Positions 40,069 through 48,165 of a stretch of DNA of 64,000 nucleotides are shown here, in pieces (position 1 is the stretch's first letter; each line of letters opens with the position of its first letter). This stretch comes from Litorimonas taeanensis (GTDB lineage Bacteria > Pseudomonadota > Alphaproteobacteria > Caulobacterales > Maricaulaceae): NCBI RefSeq assembly GCF_003634015.1, contig NZ_RBII01000001.1, forward strand, positions 868,001 through 932,000, read 5' to 3'. The notes beneath the pieces are model-generated. The model ran no database searches. It saw nothing but the letters and a program-made list of their open reading frames with translations, and was not told the origin of the DNA. A program made the position numbers and the translations under genes.

Positions 40069-40275
40069 ATGAAACAGAAACTTAAAACTATCACAGTTTC
40101 ATCCGCTTTAGCGGCAATCGCAACACCTGCCCTCGCAGATGGCGGTCATGTGCATATGACCACAATGGAATCGATTGTTCACTTCCTATCCAGTCCAACA
40201 CATGGGCTGATCACCCTTGCCATTATTGCAACTGCTGGATTTGTTGCCGTTAAAATGCTTCGGAAAAAGTCTTAA
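40069..40275 (+). CDS. small secreted/membrane protein with N-terminal histidines, first gene of the sodN operon
   Basis: 68 residues from ATG 40069 (the open frame starts 29 codons earlier). A signal peptide ends near PALA-DGG; the mature start DGGHVHMTTMESIVHF is rich in His and Met. One TM helix (GLITLAIIATAGFVAVKML) and a basic tail RKKS follow. The stop codon overlaps the strong ribosome site of sodN. The HxH start and position suggest nickel handling for the SOD; a faint likeness to HupE/UreJ N-termini is only an impression. Confidence 0.7.
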   Translation: MKQKLKTITVSSALAAIATPALADGGHVHMTTMESIVHFLSSPTHGLITLAIIATAGFVAVKMLRKKS

Positions 40276-40287
40276 GGAGACCCAATA

Positions 40288-40779
40288 ATGTTACACACTT
40301 TACTTTCCAAATTTGACAACCATATCGATTCAGCTTCGGCCCATTGTGATATCCCCTGCGGTATTTACGATGCCCGTATTGTCACGTATTACGCAGTTTC
40401 AACACTTCGCCAGATGGACATTCTTCTTAGCTTAAAAGACAAGGGTCTCTCGGAGACAGCTTTTGCAATGCAAGCTGCTCGTAATACAGCCAAAAAAGAA
40501 GAAATGGCTGAAAACACAAAACATCAAACGCGCATTATTTGGGGTGACTTCATGAAGGGTGACCACTTGGTCAAACACCCCGGCGCTCACGAACTTGCCC
40601 ATAAAATTATGATGGCTGGATCAGCCTGTAAGCAAGACTTGCATCGTGAAGATGGACTTAAACTTGTTGAGCTTTGCAACGAATTTGCAGAAATGTTCTG
40701 GGACATGAAAGGCGTGAAAACTAAGAAGGTAACAACGCCATATGCGCCGAATGTCGAAGTGGTCGAACCTGATCTGTAA
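40288..40779 (+). CDS. sodN: nickel superoxide dismutase precursor
   Basis: 163 residues. The nickel hook HCDIPCGIY starts at His19; the mature enzyme would begin with that His and bind Ni through His1, Cys2, Cys6 and the backbone. The first 18 residues are the propeptide to be removed by SodX. A four-helix bundle follows. AAGGAG lies eight bases before the ATG, a strong site. It dismutates superoxide in the cytoplasm. sodX follows after six bases. Confidence 0.96.
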   Translation: MLHTLLSKFDNHIDSASAHCDIPCGIYDARIVTYYAVSTLRQMDILLSLKDKGLSETAFAMQAARNTAKKEEMAENTKHQTRIIWGDFMKGDHLVKHPGAHELAHKIMMAGSACKQDLHREDGLKLVELCNEFAEMFWDMKGVKTKKVTTPYAPNVEVVEPDL

Positions 40780-40785
40780 GTTATT

Positions 40786-41079
40786 ATGCTTTCCGCCATT
40801 AAGGTTGAGGGAGATAGTATGTCTCCCACGCTCTGCAATGGCGACTATATTGTAATAATAAAGCCCCGCTCTATAAGAGCGGGGCTTATTTTTGTTATAA
40901 ATCACCCTCGTCTCGGATGTATAGTGAAAAGGCTAGAAACAATCGGCGAGAGTGAACTCTGGTTCAAAGGTGACAACCCAATCTCCACTAGCTCTCTTAA
41001 AATAGGGCCCGTCCAACAAGAAATGTTACGAGGACGAGCTATTCTAGCTATTACTCCAAAAGGAATAAAGCGGCTTTAA
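40786..41079 (+). CDS. sodX: nickel-type superoxide dismutase maturation protease
   Basis: 97 residues, S26 signal-peptidase fold. The catalytic Ser11 is in VEGDSMSPTL and the Lys48 in GCIVKRLE. It has no membrane anchor, as expected for the cytoplasmic SodX protease that trims the SodN propeptide. The start ATG 40786 lacks a visible Shine-Dalgarno, so translation probably depends on coupling to sodN. A complete intrinsic terminator lies within codons 26-36. Confidence 0.9.
   Translation: MLSAIKVEGDSMSPTLCNGDYIVIIKPRSIRAGLIFVINHPRLGCIVKRLETIGESELWFKGDNPISTSSLKIGPVQQEMLRGRAILAITPKGIKRL
40861..40894 (+). terminator. intrinsic terminator embedded in the sodX coding sequence
   Basis: Perfect 11-bp arms AAGCCCCGCTC (40861-40871) and GAGCGGGGCTT (40877-40887), loop TATAA, followed by ATTTTTGTT. 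It lies 75-108 bases into sodX and 82 bases after the sodN stop. The same bases encode KPRSIRAGLIF in the SodX frame. It should end most sodN transcripts unless ribosomes on sodX cover it. Confidence 0.8.
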
Positions 41080-41094
41080 TCGCCTTACTTATCT

Positions 41095-42078
41095 TCAAGC
41101 CTCTTGCGCGTTCCCAGTATTCACACCGCGTTTCAAATTTAGTAAAATCAACAAAGGCGACGCAACAAAGATTGATGAGTACGTCCCAACAAAAACGCCC
41201 CAAATCATAGCAAATGAGAAGCCACGCAATCCGTCTCCCCCTAAGAAGTATAGAGCGAATAGGGCTAGTAATGTTGTAAATGATGTCAAAATCGTACGGC
41301 TTAACGTATCATTGATGGACAAGTTCAATACATCTGGCATTGGCATTTTCTTATATTTTCTCAGATTCTCTCGAACACGGTCGTAAACGATAACTGTGTC
41401 GTTAAGAGAATAACCAACAATCGTCAAAATTGCTGCGATAATCGAAAGGTTAAACTCAATTTGAGTAAGGCTGAAAATCCCAATGGTTAATATCACATCA
41501 TGAAATAGAGCCAGAACAGCGCCAAGTCCGAACTGCCATTCAAATCGAAACCAGATATAAGCCAACACCATGAATAAGGCGAGACCAACAGCCAAAGCCC
41601 CCTTTGTCCTCAGTTCTCCGGACACTTGCGACCCCACAGATTCTTGACTGCGAATGCCATCAGGCACAACAAAGCCCTCTATGTTTTCAACAAGGGCCGC
41701 TTGCGCTTTTTGCATAGCCTCTTGTTGTGCGGTGGCTCCGGTTTCATCACTTTCGGGCTGAAGCGGAATACCAATACGAACAAGGTCGTGCGGCTTAATG
41801 GCTGTTGTTGACGGCGCAATCCCTTGTACAGTGGCACCAGGGAAACCCGCATCTGCCATTACAGAGCGAATTTCCGCAAGGTCAGGCTCGCCTCCAGTAT
41901 CAATTTCAATGACGGTGCCGCCTGTGAAATCAATACCGTAATTAAGCCCTCGTGTCGTAAAGAGGAATATGGAAGCTATAATCGCTAATACACTCAAAGC
42001 ACCTGCAATCATACGCAGGTTGATGAAAGGAACCTTTGGTTCCTTTGGCAAAAATCGAACGAGAGAAATATCTTTCAT
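41095..42078 (-). CDS. secF: protein translocase subunit SecF
   Basis: 327 residues. TM1, then GLNYGIDFTGGTVIEI, the SecF signature, a periplasmic loop, and five further helices with IVGYSLNDTVIVYDRVREN and SINDTLSRTILTSFTTLLAL. With SecD it uses the proton gradient to pull translocated proteins out of the Sec channel. It starts 14 bases after secD. Convergent with sodX. Confidence 0.96.
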   Translation of the reverse strand: MKDISLVRFLPKEPKVPFINLRMIAGALSVLAIIASIFLFTTRGLNYGIDFTGGTVIEIDTGGEPDLAEIRSVMADAGFPGATVQGIAPSTTAIKPHDLVRIGIPLQPESDETGATAQQEAMQKAQAALVENIEGFVVPDGIRSQESVGSQVSGELRTKGALAVGLALFMVLAYIWFRFEWQFGLGAVLALFHDVILTIGIFSLTQIEFNLSIIAAILTIVGYSLNDTVIVYDRVRENLRKYKKMPMPDVLNLSINDTLSRTILTSFTTLLALFALYFLGGDGLRGFSFAMIWGVFVGTYSSIFVASPLLILLNLKRGVNTGNAQEA

Positions 42079-42092
42079 TGTCCAGTTCCCTC

Positions 42093-43706
42093 TTAAATCG
42101 GTAGTGTTTTAGGACGTGAGCGTCGAAGCCACGTCGCCGTTAACAAACGTGCGAAGACGACCGCCGTAAAGACGCTCATGATAATCCCAATTGCCAATGT
42201 AACCGCAAAGCCGCGAATTGGTCCTGAACCGACAAAATAAAGTGTTACAGCGGCAATTAAGGTCGTGATGTTCGCGTCCAAAATTGGGGCAACTGAACGA
42301 CGATAACCTGTTTCAATTGCATTAACTGGTGGACGTCCAATATAGCTTTCCTCTCGAATGCGTTCAAATATCAATACATTCGCATCAACCGCCATACCAA
42401 TCGTCAAAATAATTCCAGCAATACCTGGTAGTGTCAGCGTTGAACCAAACAATGACAAAGCCGCAGCAATCAGAATGATATTCACCGTCAAGGCAATGTT
42501 AGCAATTGTTCCAAACCTTAAACCATAAGATAGCCACATAAACACAGCCACGCCAGCCAGACCGATAAATGAAGCAATTTTACCTGCATTGATAGAGTCT
42601 TGCCCCAATCCTGGCCCTACAGTCCGCTCCTCTACAATTATCAGCTTGGCCGGTAATGCACCCGCATTCAATAAGAGAGACAATTCGCGCGCGCTATCGA
42701 TTGTAAAGCTACCTTCGATAAAACCATTACCGGACGGAATAGCACTCTGAATATTTGGTGCAGTAATTATCTCATTATCCAAGACAACAGCAAAACGCTG
42801 ACCAATATTCTTTAACGTCAGATCACCGAACAATGTTGCACACCGAATATTGAAACTAAAATTCACTATTGGGTAATTGCCTGTTGGATGAAGACCTTCT
42901 GAGGAAGATTTCAAACATTCACCTGTAATACGTGTACGTTTATCGACAATAAGGCCCGTACTACCATCTTCCATTGGGAAATACGCCGCACCTGGTGGCA
43001 AACGGCCGTCAATGGCCGCGCGTAGTGCCGCAGCATTCTCAGAGTCTTTGCGAACAAGGTGGAATGAGAGATTAGCTGTTTTATTAATACGGCTCTTAAT
43101 TTCATCAATATTTTTCGCCCCCGGCACTTGAAGTAAAATTCGGCTATCACCTTCTCTCGCTAACGTCATTTCTGTCGTGCCAGTCGGGTCAATCCGTTTA
43201 CGCAAAACTTCAATAGATTGCGCAATAGTCCGCCGTTGGATTTCCTCAATATTAGCCTGAGTAATTGAGACGCGAAAACCTTTATCGCCATTTTGTTCAA
43301 CCAGCGTCGTACGATCTTGGCTTAAACCGCCCGGATCAACCAATTGAGACTGGCTTCGCAGAACTTCTAACGCTTTTGTCATATCAGCAGCGTCGCGCAA
43401 TCTGCCCACTACTGCATTGTTCTCAACTCGAATAAATTCTGTACGAATGCGCCCCGCATCAGAAAATCCCTGACGGACATTTTCTCGTTCATTGTCAAGA
43501 GCTTGTTCCAACACACTCGTTAAGTCGACCTCAAGGAGCATATGTGCCCCGCCCTGCAAATCGAGCCCTAAATTCAACGTCCTTTGCATAGGCGACGGTA
43601 ATTTAGCCCTCACATCAGCAGGCACAGCGTTTGGAAGAGCAAATAAAAGACCGAATAAAACGGCCCCTAAAATAAAGGTAATTTTCCAGCGGGAGAAAAA
43701 TAGCAT
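42093..43706 (-). CDS. secD: protein translocase subunit SecD
   Basis: 537 residues. TM1, LGLDLQGGAHMLLEVD, a long periplasmic region with two parts (VLRKRIDPTGTTEMTLAREGDSRILLQVPG is the P1 mark), then five TM helices with GMAVDANVLIFERIREE and DANITTLIAAVTLYFVGSGPIRGFA. It forms the SecDF complex with the next gene and YajC. yajC lies 51 bp upstream in the same direction. Confidence 0.96.
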   Translation of the reverse strand: MLFFSRWKITFILGAVLFGLLFALPNAVPADVRAKLPSPMQRTLNLGLDLQGGAHMLLEVDLTSVLEQALDNERENVRQGFSDAGRIRTEFIRVENNAVVGRLRDAADMTKALEVLRSQSQLVDPGGLSQDRTTLVEQNGDKGFRVSITQANIEEIQRRTIAQSIEVLRKRIDPTGTTEMTLAREGDSRILLQVPGAKNIDEIKSRINKTANLSFHLVRKDSENAAALRAAIDGRLPPGAAYFPMEDGSTGLIVDKRTRITGECLKSSSEGLHPTGNYPIVNFSFNIRCATLFGDLTLKNIGQRFAVVLDNEIITAPNIQSAIPSGNGFIEGSFTIDSARELSLLLNAGALPAKLIIVEERTVGPGLGQDSINAGKIASFIGLAGVAVFMWLSYGLRFGTIANIALTVNIILIAAALSLFGSTLTLPGIAGIILTIGMAVDANVLIFERIREESYIGRPPVNAIETGYRRSVAPILDANITTLIAAVTLYFVGSGPIRGFAVTLAIGIIMSVFTAVVFARLLTATWLRRSRPKTLPI

Positions 43707-43757
43707 GTTTAAGCCTAAGACAAAAACACCGTCAATTATTTGACGGCGTAATAAGAG

Positions 43758-44093
43758 TTATTTCTTTTTTGTTGAAGCGTCATTTGCTGCAACGCTTCGG
43801 TTGCGAACATCTGCAATCATTGTTCGAACAACTTTGATATCAGTATCACCAAATGTTACTGTAAGTTCTTCATCAGCAACCTTTTTAACCTTACCAATTA
43901 AACCGCCATTTGTGACAACGGTATCACCGCGCATAATTTCAGAGAGAAGTTGACGGTGGGCTTTCACCCGTTGGTTTTGCGGTCTTATGATAAGAAAATA
44001 AAAAATAAGGCCGATTAAAAGAAACGGCATAATCTGCATTGCGAGGCCACCCGCGCCAACAGGAGTTGCAGACTGCATAATCAAAGCGAACAT
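43758..44093 (-). CDS. yajC: preprotein translocase subunit YajC
   Basis: 111 residues. One TM helix (IMPFLLIGLIFYFLIIRPQNQR) followed by the soluble YajC domain with MRGDTVVTNGGLIGKVKKV. It associates with SecDF in the inner membrane. First gene of yajC-secD-secF. Confidence 0.94.
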   Translation of the reverse strand: MFALIMQSATPVGAGGLAMQIMPFLLIGLIFYFLIIRPQNQRVKAHRQLLSEIMRGDTVVTNGGLIGKVKKVADEELTVTFGDTDIKVVRTMIADVRNRSVAANDASTKKK

Positions 44094-44179
44094 ATACGCT
44101 CCCCAATATCCTAGACGTCATTTGTGACGCGTTTACATAACGGCCTATATAGGCAGGATATGAATGATTGCAACGAAAA

Positions 44180-44207
44180 GGGGCCGCAATTTTGTGATTG
44201 CAGCCCC
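44180..44207 (-). terminator. intrinsic terminator after the LysM gene
   Basis: Near-perfect arms GGGGCCGCAA (44180-44189) and TTGCAGCCCC (44198-44207), one mismatch. On the minus strand TTTTCGTT follows. It separates the LysM gene from yajC. Confidence 0.65.
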
Positions 44208-44233
44208 AAAACTCAGTCAATCTATGTGTAGAG

Positions 44234-44971
44234 CTAACGCGTTAAACAATGTCCTTGAGGTAAAAGGAGTTTTTGCCCGGGTTTCAAATTATCTTTGTCA
44301 CCAATTCCGTTTGTCGAAACGATATCGTCAACACTTGTGCAGGTTCTACGCGCAATACCATAAAGCGTATCCTTAGGCAGTACGGCATAAATAGACGATG
44401 TTTGAACACCTACAGGCTGTACAACACGCATGACCGAGCCATTAGCATATGGCGTGTTAGATATAACTGGCTGAGTAGGTGATAGATATGTTGATGAAAC
44501 CTTCACTTGCGTTGGCAGAATTAAAGACTGTCCTAAAGCGATGGCGCTCCCCTGTATGCCATTTGCCTCTTGTATATCCTGAATGCTGATATTGTATCGT
44601 TTTGAGATATTATAGAGCGTGTCACCCTTTACGACATTGTGGATAACCGTAGTATCTACGATCGATGTCGCTGTCGTTGGTACAGGTGTATCAGAATGCG
44701 AATATTGGACATCACCACGCGTATAGCTTTGATACGTTTGGACACGCCTTGCTTCATCAATAACGCTTTGTTGCTCATTACTGATGGCTGTTCCCTGTTG
44801 GACAGGAGCATGCTGTGCGTGGACAACGGCTACATTTCCGCCATTTACTGACAAGCTCCCATAAACACGAGGTTTAAATCTATCATCATCACTACTGGAC
44901 ACCTGAGCTAAAGCGCTAACTCCAGATAAAGCTAAAGTTATCGTCACGATTGGTAAAACTAATTTACGCAT
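44234..44971 (-). CDS. LysM domain envelope protein
   Basis: 245 residues from ATG 44971 (GGGG six bases upstream); another ATG lies four codons before. A signal peptide ends near ALAQ. A low-complexity Ser/Thr/Val region follows, then LysM 1 (HNVVKGDTLYNISKRYNIS ... SLILP) and LysM 2 (YAVLPKDTLYGIARRTCTS ... KLLLP). No peptidase M23 domain follows, although the gene holds the place where many alphaproteobacteria have a LysM-M23 protein. Likely binds peptidoglycan. Confidence 0.85.
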   Translation of the reverse strand: MRKLVLPIVTITLALSGVSALAQVSSSDDDRFKPRVYGSLSVNGGNVAVVHAQHAPVQQGTAISNEQQSVIDEARRVQTYQSYTRGDVQYSHSDTPVPTTATSIVDTTVIHNVVKGDTLYNISKRYNISIQDIQEANGIQGSAIALGQSLILPTQVKVSSTYLSPTQPVISNTPYANGSVMRVVQPVGVQTSSIYAVLPKDTLYGIARRTCTSVDDIVSTNGIGDKDNLKPGQKLLLPQGHCLTR

Positions 44972-45049
44972 TGCAAGCCCCATTTATAAAACTGAGCTAT
45001 TATCACCGAACAGGGTTAAAAAAGTGTTGCAGACCTATCTCTTAGTGCA

Positions 45050-45886
45050 TTACGCATCTGCATCAGCAGGGGATTTCTCTAATATTCCAACAGAAAATAT
45101 CGAAATCTCGTACAACAAATATATAGCAGCCCCTAAGACTAGCTGGGTAATTGGGTCTGGAGGCGTAACAAAAGCCGCGAAGACAGCAATTCCAAATAAG
45201 GCGTATTTCCGTGCCGATTTCAAAGCCGAAGCGCTGACTATTCCTGCACGCCCCAGTAAGGATAAAATAACTGGCAATTGAAAGGATAAACCAAACGCTA
45301 AAAACAGTGTTGTTGCGAGTTTCAAGTAATCGCTAATTTTAGTGAGAAGTTCAACCTTATCCGTATCACCAATGGCCTGCTGATTGAAGGCAAATTCCAT
45401 CACATAGGGGAACACGAAAAAGAAGACTAATGAAGCACCAACCATAAACAAAACAGGAGACGCAAAGAGATAGGGTAAAAAAGCCCGTTTTTCATTTTTG
45501 TACAAACCAGGCGCCACAAATCGGTAAAGTTGATAGGCAAGGATCGGAAAACTCAAAACAATACCGCCAAATATACATATCTTGATACGTACAAAGAAAG
45601 TCTCTAGCGGCTGCGTCGCAATCAAACCTGAATCCAAAGCCGCCTCACCCGCTGCCATCAAGTCCTTATTATATCGGTCCAATCCTGTGTAAAATGGATA
45701 CATTAAAAGCTGTTGAATTTGATCCAAAAAAGGAATGCATACTAAACAGCCTAGAACTAATCCTAACACGCACTTGATTAAACGCGAACGGAGTTCAATA
45801 AGATGATCCATAAGCGGCGCGCGGCTCTCGTCCACATCATCCTCACGAGTGCTCGCTTTACTCTCTATAGCGTTAAGCCCCGCCAC
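45050..45886 (-). CDS. tatC: Sec-independent translocase subunit TatC
   Basis: 278 residues from GTG 45886, chosen because AAGGAG lies seven bases upstream; ATG 45913 is the alternative. It overlaps the tatB stop by 14 bases. LMDHLIELRSRLIKCV, the N-terminal TatC mark, and YQLYRFVAPGLYKNEKRAFLP are present, with six TM helices. TatC binds the twin-arginine signal peptide and forms the receptor complex with TatB. Confidence 0.93.
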   Translation of the reverse strand: MAGLNAIESKASTREDDVDESRAPLMDHLIELRSRLIKCVLGLVLGCLVCIPFLDQIQQLLMYPFYTGLDRYNKDLMAAGEAALDSGLIATQPLETFFVRIKICIFGGIVLSFPILAYQLYRFVAPGLYKNEKRAFLPYLFASPVLFMVGASLVFFFVFPYVMEFAFNQQAIGDTDKVELLTKISDYLKLATTLFLAFGLSFQLPVILSLLGRAGIVSASALKSARKYALFGIAVFAAFVTPPDPITQLVLGAAIYLLYEISIFSVGILEKSPADADA

Positions 45887-46265
45887 TAGAGGGCTCCTTG
45901 CGTTTAGGTTCATCAACACCGTCACCACTGTCAGATGAAGATTGAGTGTTACTTTCTGAAGTCCCTTCCCCAACTGCGCCTCTGAGGTCTCGATTAAGGT
46001 CTTGCATTTCAGATTTTATATCACCGGCCAAATGTTCTATTGATCCCATTTTACGAAGCTCGGCAATTTCTTTACGCATCTCAGCGATTTCATCTTCGGC
46101 ACCCATTTCATCAAATGCATCTTTAAACTCTTGGCCCATAGACCTAATCTTATGCATAAACTGGCCAATTTTTCTCATTAACTTAGGCAAGTCTTTTGGC
46201 CCGACAACGATGATTGCCAACAAAGATAAGACAATGATTTCTGCAAAACCAAGCTGCGGGAGCAT
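45873..46265 (-). CDS. tatB: Sec-independent translocase subunit TatB
   Basis: 130 residues. One TM helix with the conserved LGFAEIIVLSLLAIIVVGPKDLPKLMR, an amphipathic helix, and an acidic, Ser-rich tail. Partner of TatC. It lies between tatA (44 bp upstream) and tatC. Confidence 0.93.
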   Translation of the reverse strand: MLPQLGFAEIIVLSLLAIIVVGPKDLPKLMRKIGQFMHKIRSMGQEFKDAFDEMGAEDEIAEMRKEIAELRKMGSIEHLAGDIKSEMQDLNRDLRGAVGEGTSESNTQSSSDSGDGVDEPKRKEPSSGGA

Positions 46266-46309
46266 GAGATTCCCTTTAAACGACCACTAAAACTTTCAGG
46301 CTTAAGGCC

Positions 46310-46522
46310 TTATTTTTTAGTCGCTTTTTCTTTTTTGGGCGTTACGTCTATAGCGTCATCAACAGCGTCTGATACATCATCAGCACCATCTTTTAAGCCC
46401 CTTTTGAAACTTGTAATTCCCTTACCCATGTCCCCCATGATAGAGCTAATTTTACCACGCCCACCAAAAACAAGCACAGCAAGAACAAGTATAATAGCAA
46501 TTTGCCAAGGTCCAATAGCCAT
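46310..46522 (-). CDS. tatA: Sec-independent translocase subunit TatA
   Basis: 70 residues. [33 protein letters not shown] is the TatA TM and amphipathic helix, with a Lys-rich end. It forms the protein-conducting ring of the Tat system. It follows scpB by 75 bp. Confidence 0.94.
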   Translation of the reverse strand: MAIGPWQIAIILVLAVLVFGGRGKISSIMGDMGKGITSFKRGLKDGADDVSDAVDDAIDVTPKKEKATKK

Positions 46523-46597
46523 AGTCTCTTCCTTAAATCCTAAATCTACCTAAGACGATGTTAGCCTAGAGGCAATACACGTCTTAAATATAGTCAG

Positions 46598-47350
46598 TTA
46601 GTCTGTTTCACCTTCATCCAAAAAATCTTCAAAGAAATTCGGATCTTCTGTTTCCATTTCCATGGGGTCTTCATCATTTGCCAACTCGTCCATCATCATT
46701 GGCTCTGGCATTTCAAAATCTTTCGGCAGTCTCGGGTCAAGAAGTCCAGCCGCCTTCAGGTCATCTCGTCCTGGTAGGTCAGCAATTGTCTCTAAGTTGA
46801 AATGTGCCAAAAACCCATCTGTTGTCCCATATGTTACTGGGCGACCAGGGGTACGACGACGCCCTCTCAATCGAACCCAAGACAACTCCATCAAAACGTC
46901 AATTGTCCCCTTACTAACAGCAACACCTCTAACATCTTCAATTTCCGCCCGCGTAACCGGCTGGTGATAAGCTATGATAGCAAGAGTTTCTAATGCTGCG
47001 TTTGAAAGCTTTCTAGGGGCCTCTTTTACATCGGTTAGACTTTGCTCCAAATCAGGTGCGGTTTGAAACCGCCATTTATCAGCAACACGGACCAGATTAA
47101 CCCCTCGCCCTGCATAATCGCGCGTCAACCGGGCAAGCAGAGCGCCGACATCCGCGTCCTCAGGCATTCGCTCTCGTAATGTTTGCGTATCAATTGGCTC
47201 CATCGCAGCAAATAAAAGAGCCTCGAGCAAGCGTAAATCTTTATCAATAGCTTCCGCTTCTGGCGGAGTTTTCAGACGGTCAGACAAACGCACCACATCT
47301 TTCTCAATCGCAGCATTAGCCTGATCTACACGGTTAGAAGTATTGGACAT
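46598..47350 (-). CDS. scpB: segregation and condensation protein B
   Basis: 250 residues. Winged-helix ScpB with LRLLEALLFAAMEPID, LETLAIIAYHQPVTRAEIEDVRGVAVS and YGTTDGFLAHF. The acidic C-terminal extension (DEDPMEMETEDP) is typical of alphaproteobacteria. With ScpA and SMC it forms condensin. It overlaps scpA by one base. Confidence 0.94.
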   Translation of the reverse strand: MSNTSNRVDQANAAIEKDVVRLSDRLKTPPEAEAIDKDLRLLEALLFAAMEPIDTQTLRERMPEDADVGALLARLTRDYAGRGVNLVRVADKWRFQTAPDLEQSLTDVKEAPRKLSNAALETLAIIAYHQPVTRAEIEDVRGVAVSKGTIDVLMELSWVRLRGRRRTPGRPVTYGTTDGFLAHFNLETIADLPGRDDLKAAGLLDPRLPKDFEMPEPMMMDELANDEDPMEMETEDPNFFEDFLDEGETD

Positions 47351-48165
47351 CAGGCCTTTTCCTTTCGGCTACGGACGAAAATCGGAGTAAAAACACCGCT
47401 CTGTCTAAGTTCAATATCCCCTTCTTTGGCCAGTTCTAAACTGGCTAGTAGAGAACTAGCTTTTATAGAAGCTGAAGGCACATCGGTTCCAAGCTCGGTA
47501 GTTTGCGGAAGCAAGCCCTCAAGGGCAGTCCATTCATCAATATCACCACCGGCATTTTGCAAAGCACGCCTTAACCTAGCACGAGCGTCTTCTAAGCTCA
47601 GAACCTTTGGTTTTGGCAACTTATGATTTTTAAAGGCGGAGCGAGAGCGGGATTTGCCGTAAGCTGAGAGTAAATCGAAAACTTCTGCTTCATAGAGAGG
47701 CGATGTTCGAGACCTCAATCCCTCGGGCATGCCGCGTTTATGGACAGCTTGACCAATAACAGGCAATCGAAACAAGCCTTCCGCCGCTGAACGCATCGCC
47801 GCCAGCCTCTCCAATCTAAAAGCAAAATGCGCAGCAAGTTCTTCGACTTCTAGAGGCACCTCCCCTTGGTCATCTTTTGGTAAAATTAATTTCGACTTTA
47901 AATAAGCCAACCATGCGGCCATTACCAAATAATCTGCAGCCAACTCAATTCGTAGGTCCTGTGCAGATTTAATGAAAGCAATATATTGCTCTGCCAATTC
48001 CAAAATAGACAAGCGGGCTAGATCAACTTTTTGCTTACGAGCAAGCTCCAATAGCAAATGGAGTGGCCCCTCATAGCCATCAATGTCGAGAATGAGCGCT
48101 TCCCCCTCATCAGAGGCTTCATTAGCCGCTTCAAAAGCAAGGTCTTCTTGAAAGTCCTCAGCCAC
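47350..48165 (-). CDS. scpA: segregation and condensation protein A
   Basis: 271 residues. The kleisin N-terminus FEGPLHLLLELARKQKVDL (here YEGPLHLLLELARKQKVDLA) and DYLVMAAWLAYLKSKLILP are present. GTG start at 48165, whose first base is the first base of the nagZ stop overlap (TAGTG). Bridges the SMC heads. Confidence 0.94.
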   Translation of the reverse strand: MAEDFQEDLAFEAANEASDEGEALILDIDGYEGPLHLLLELARKQKVDLARLSILELAEQYIAFIKSAQDLRIELAADYLVMAAWLAYLKSKLILPKDDQGEVPLEVEELAAHFAFRLERLAAMRSAAEGLFRLPVIGQAVHKRGMPEGLRSRTSPLYEAEVFDLLSAYGKSRSRSAFKNHKLPKPKVLSLEDARARLRRALQNAGGDIDEWTALEGLLPQTTELGTDVPSASIKASSLLASLELAKEGDIELRQSGVFTPIFVRSRKEKA

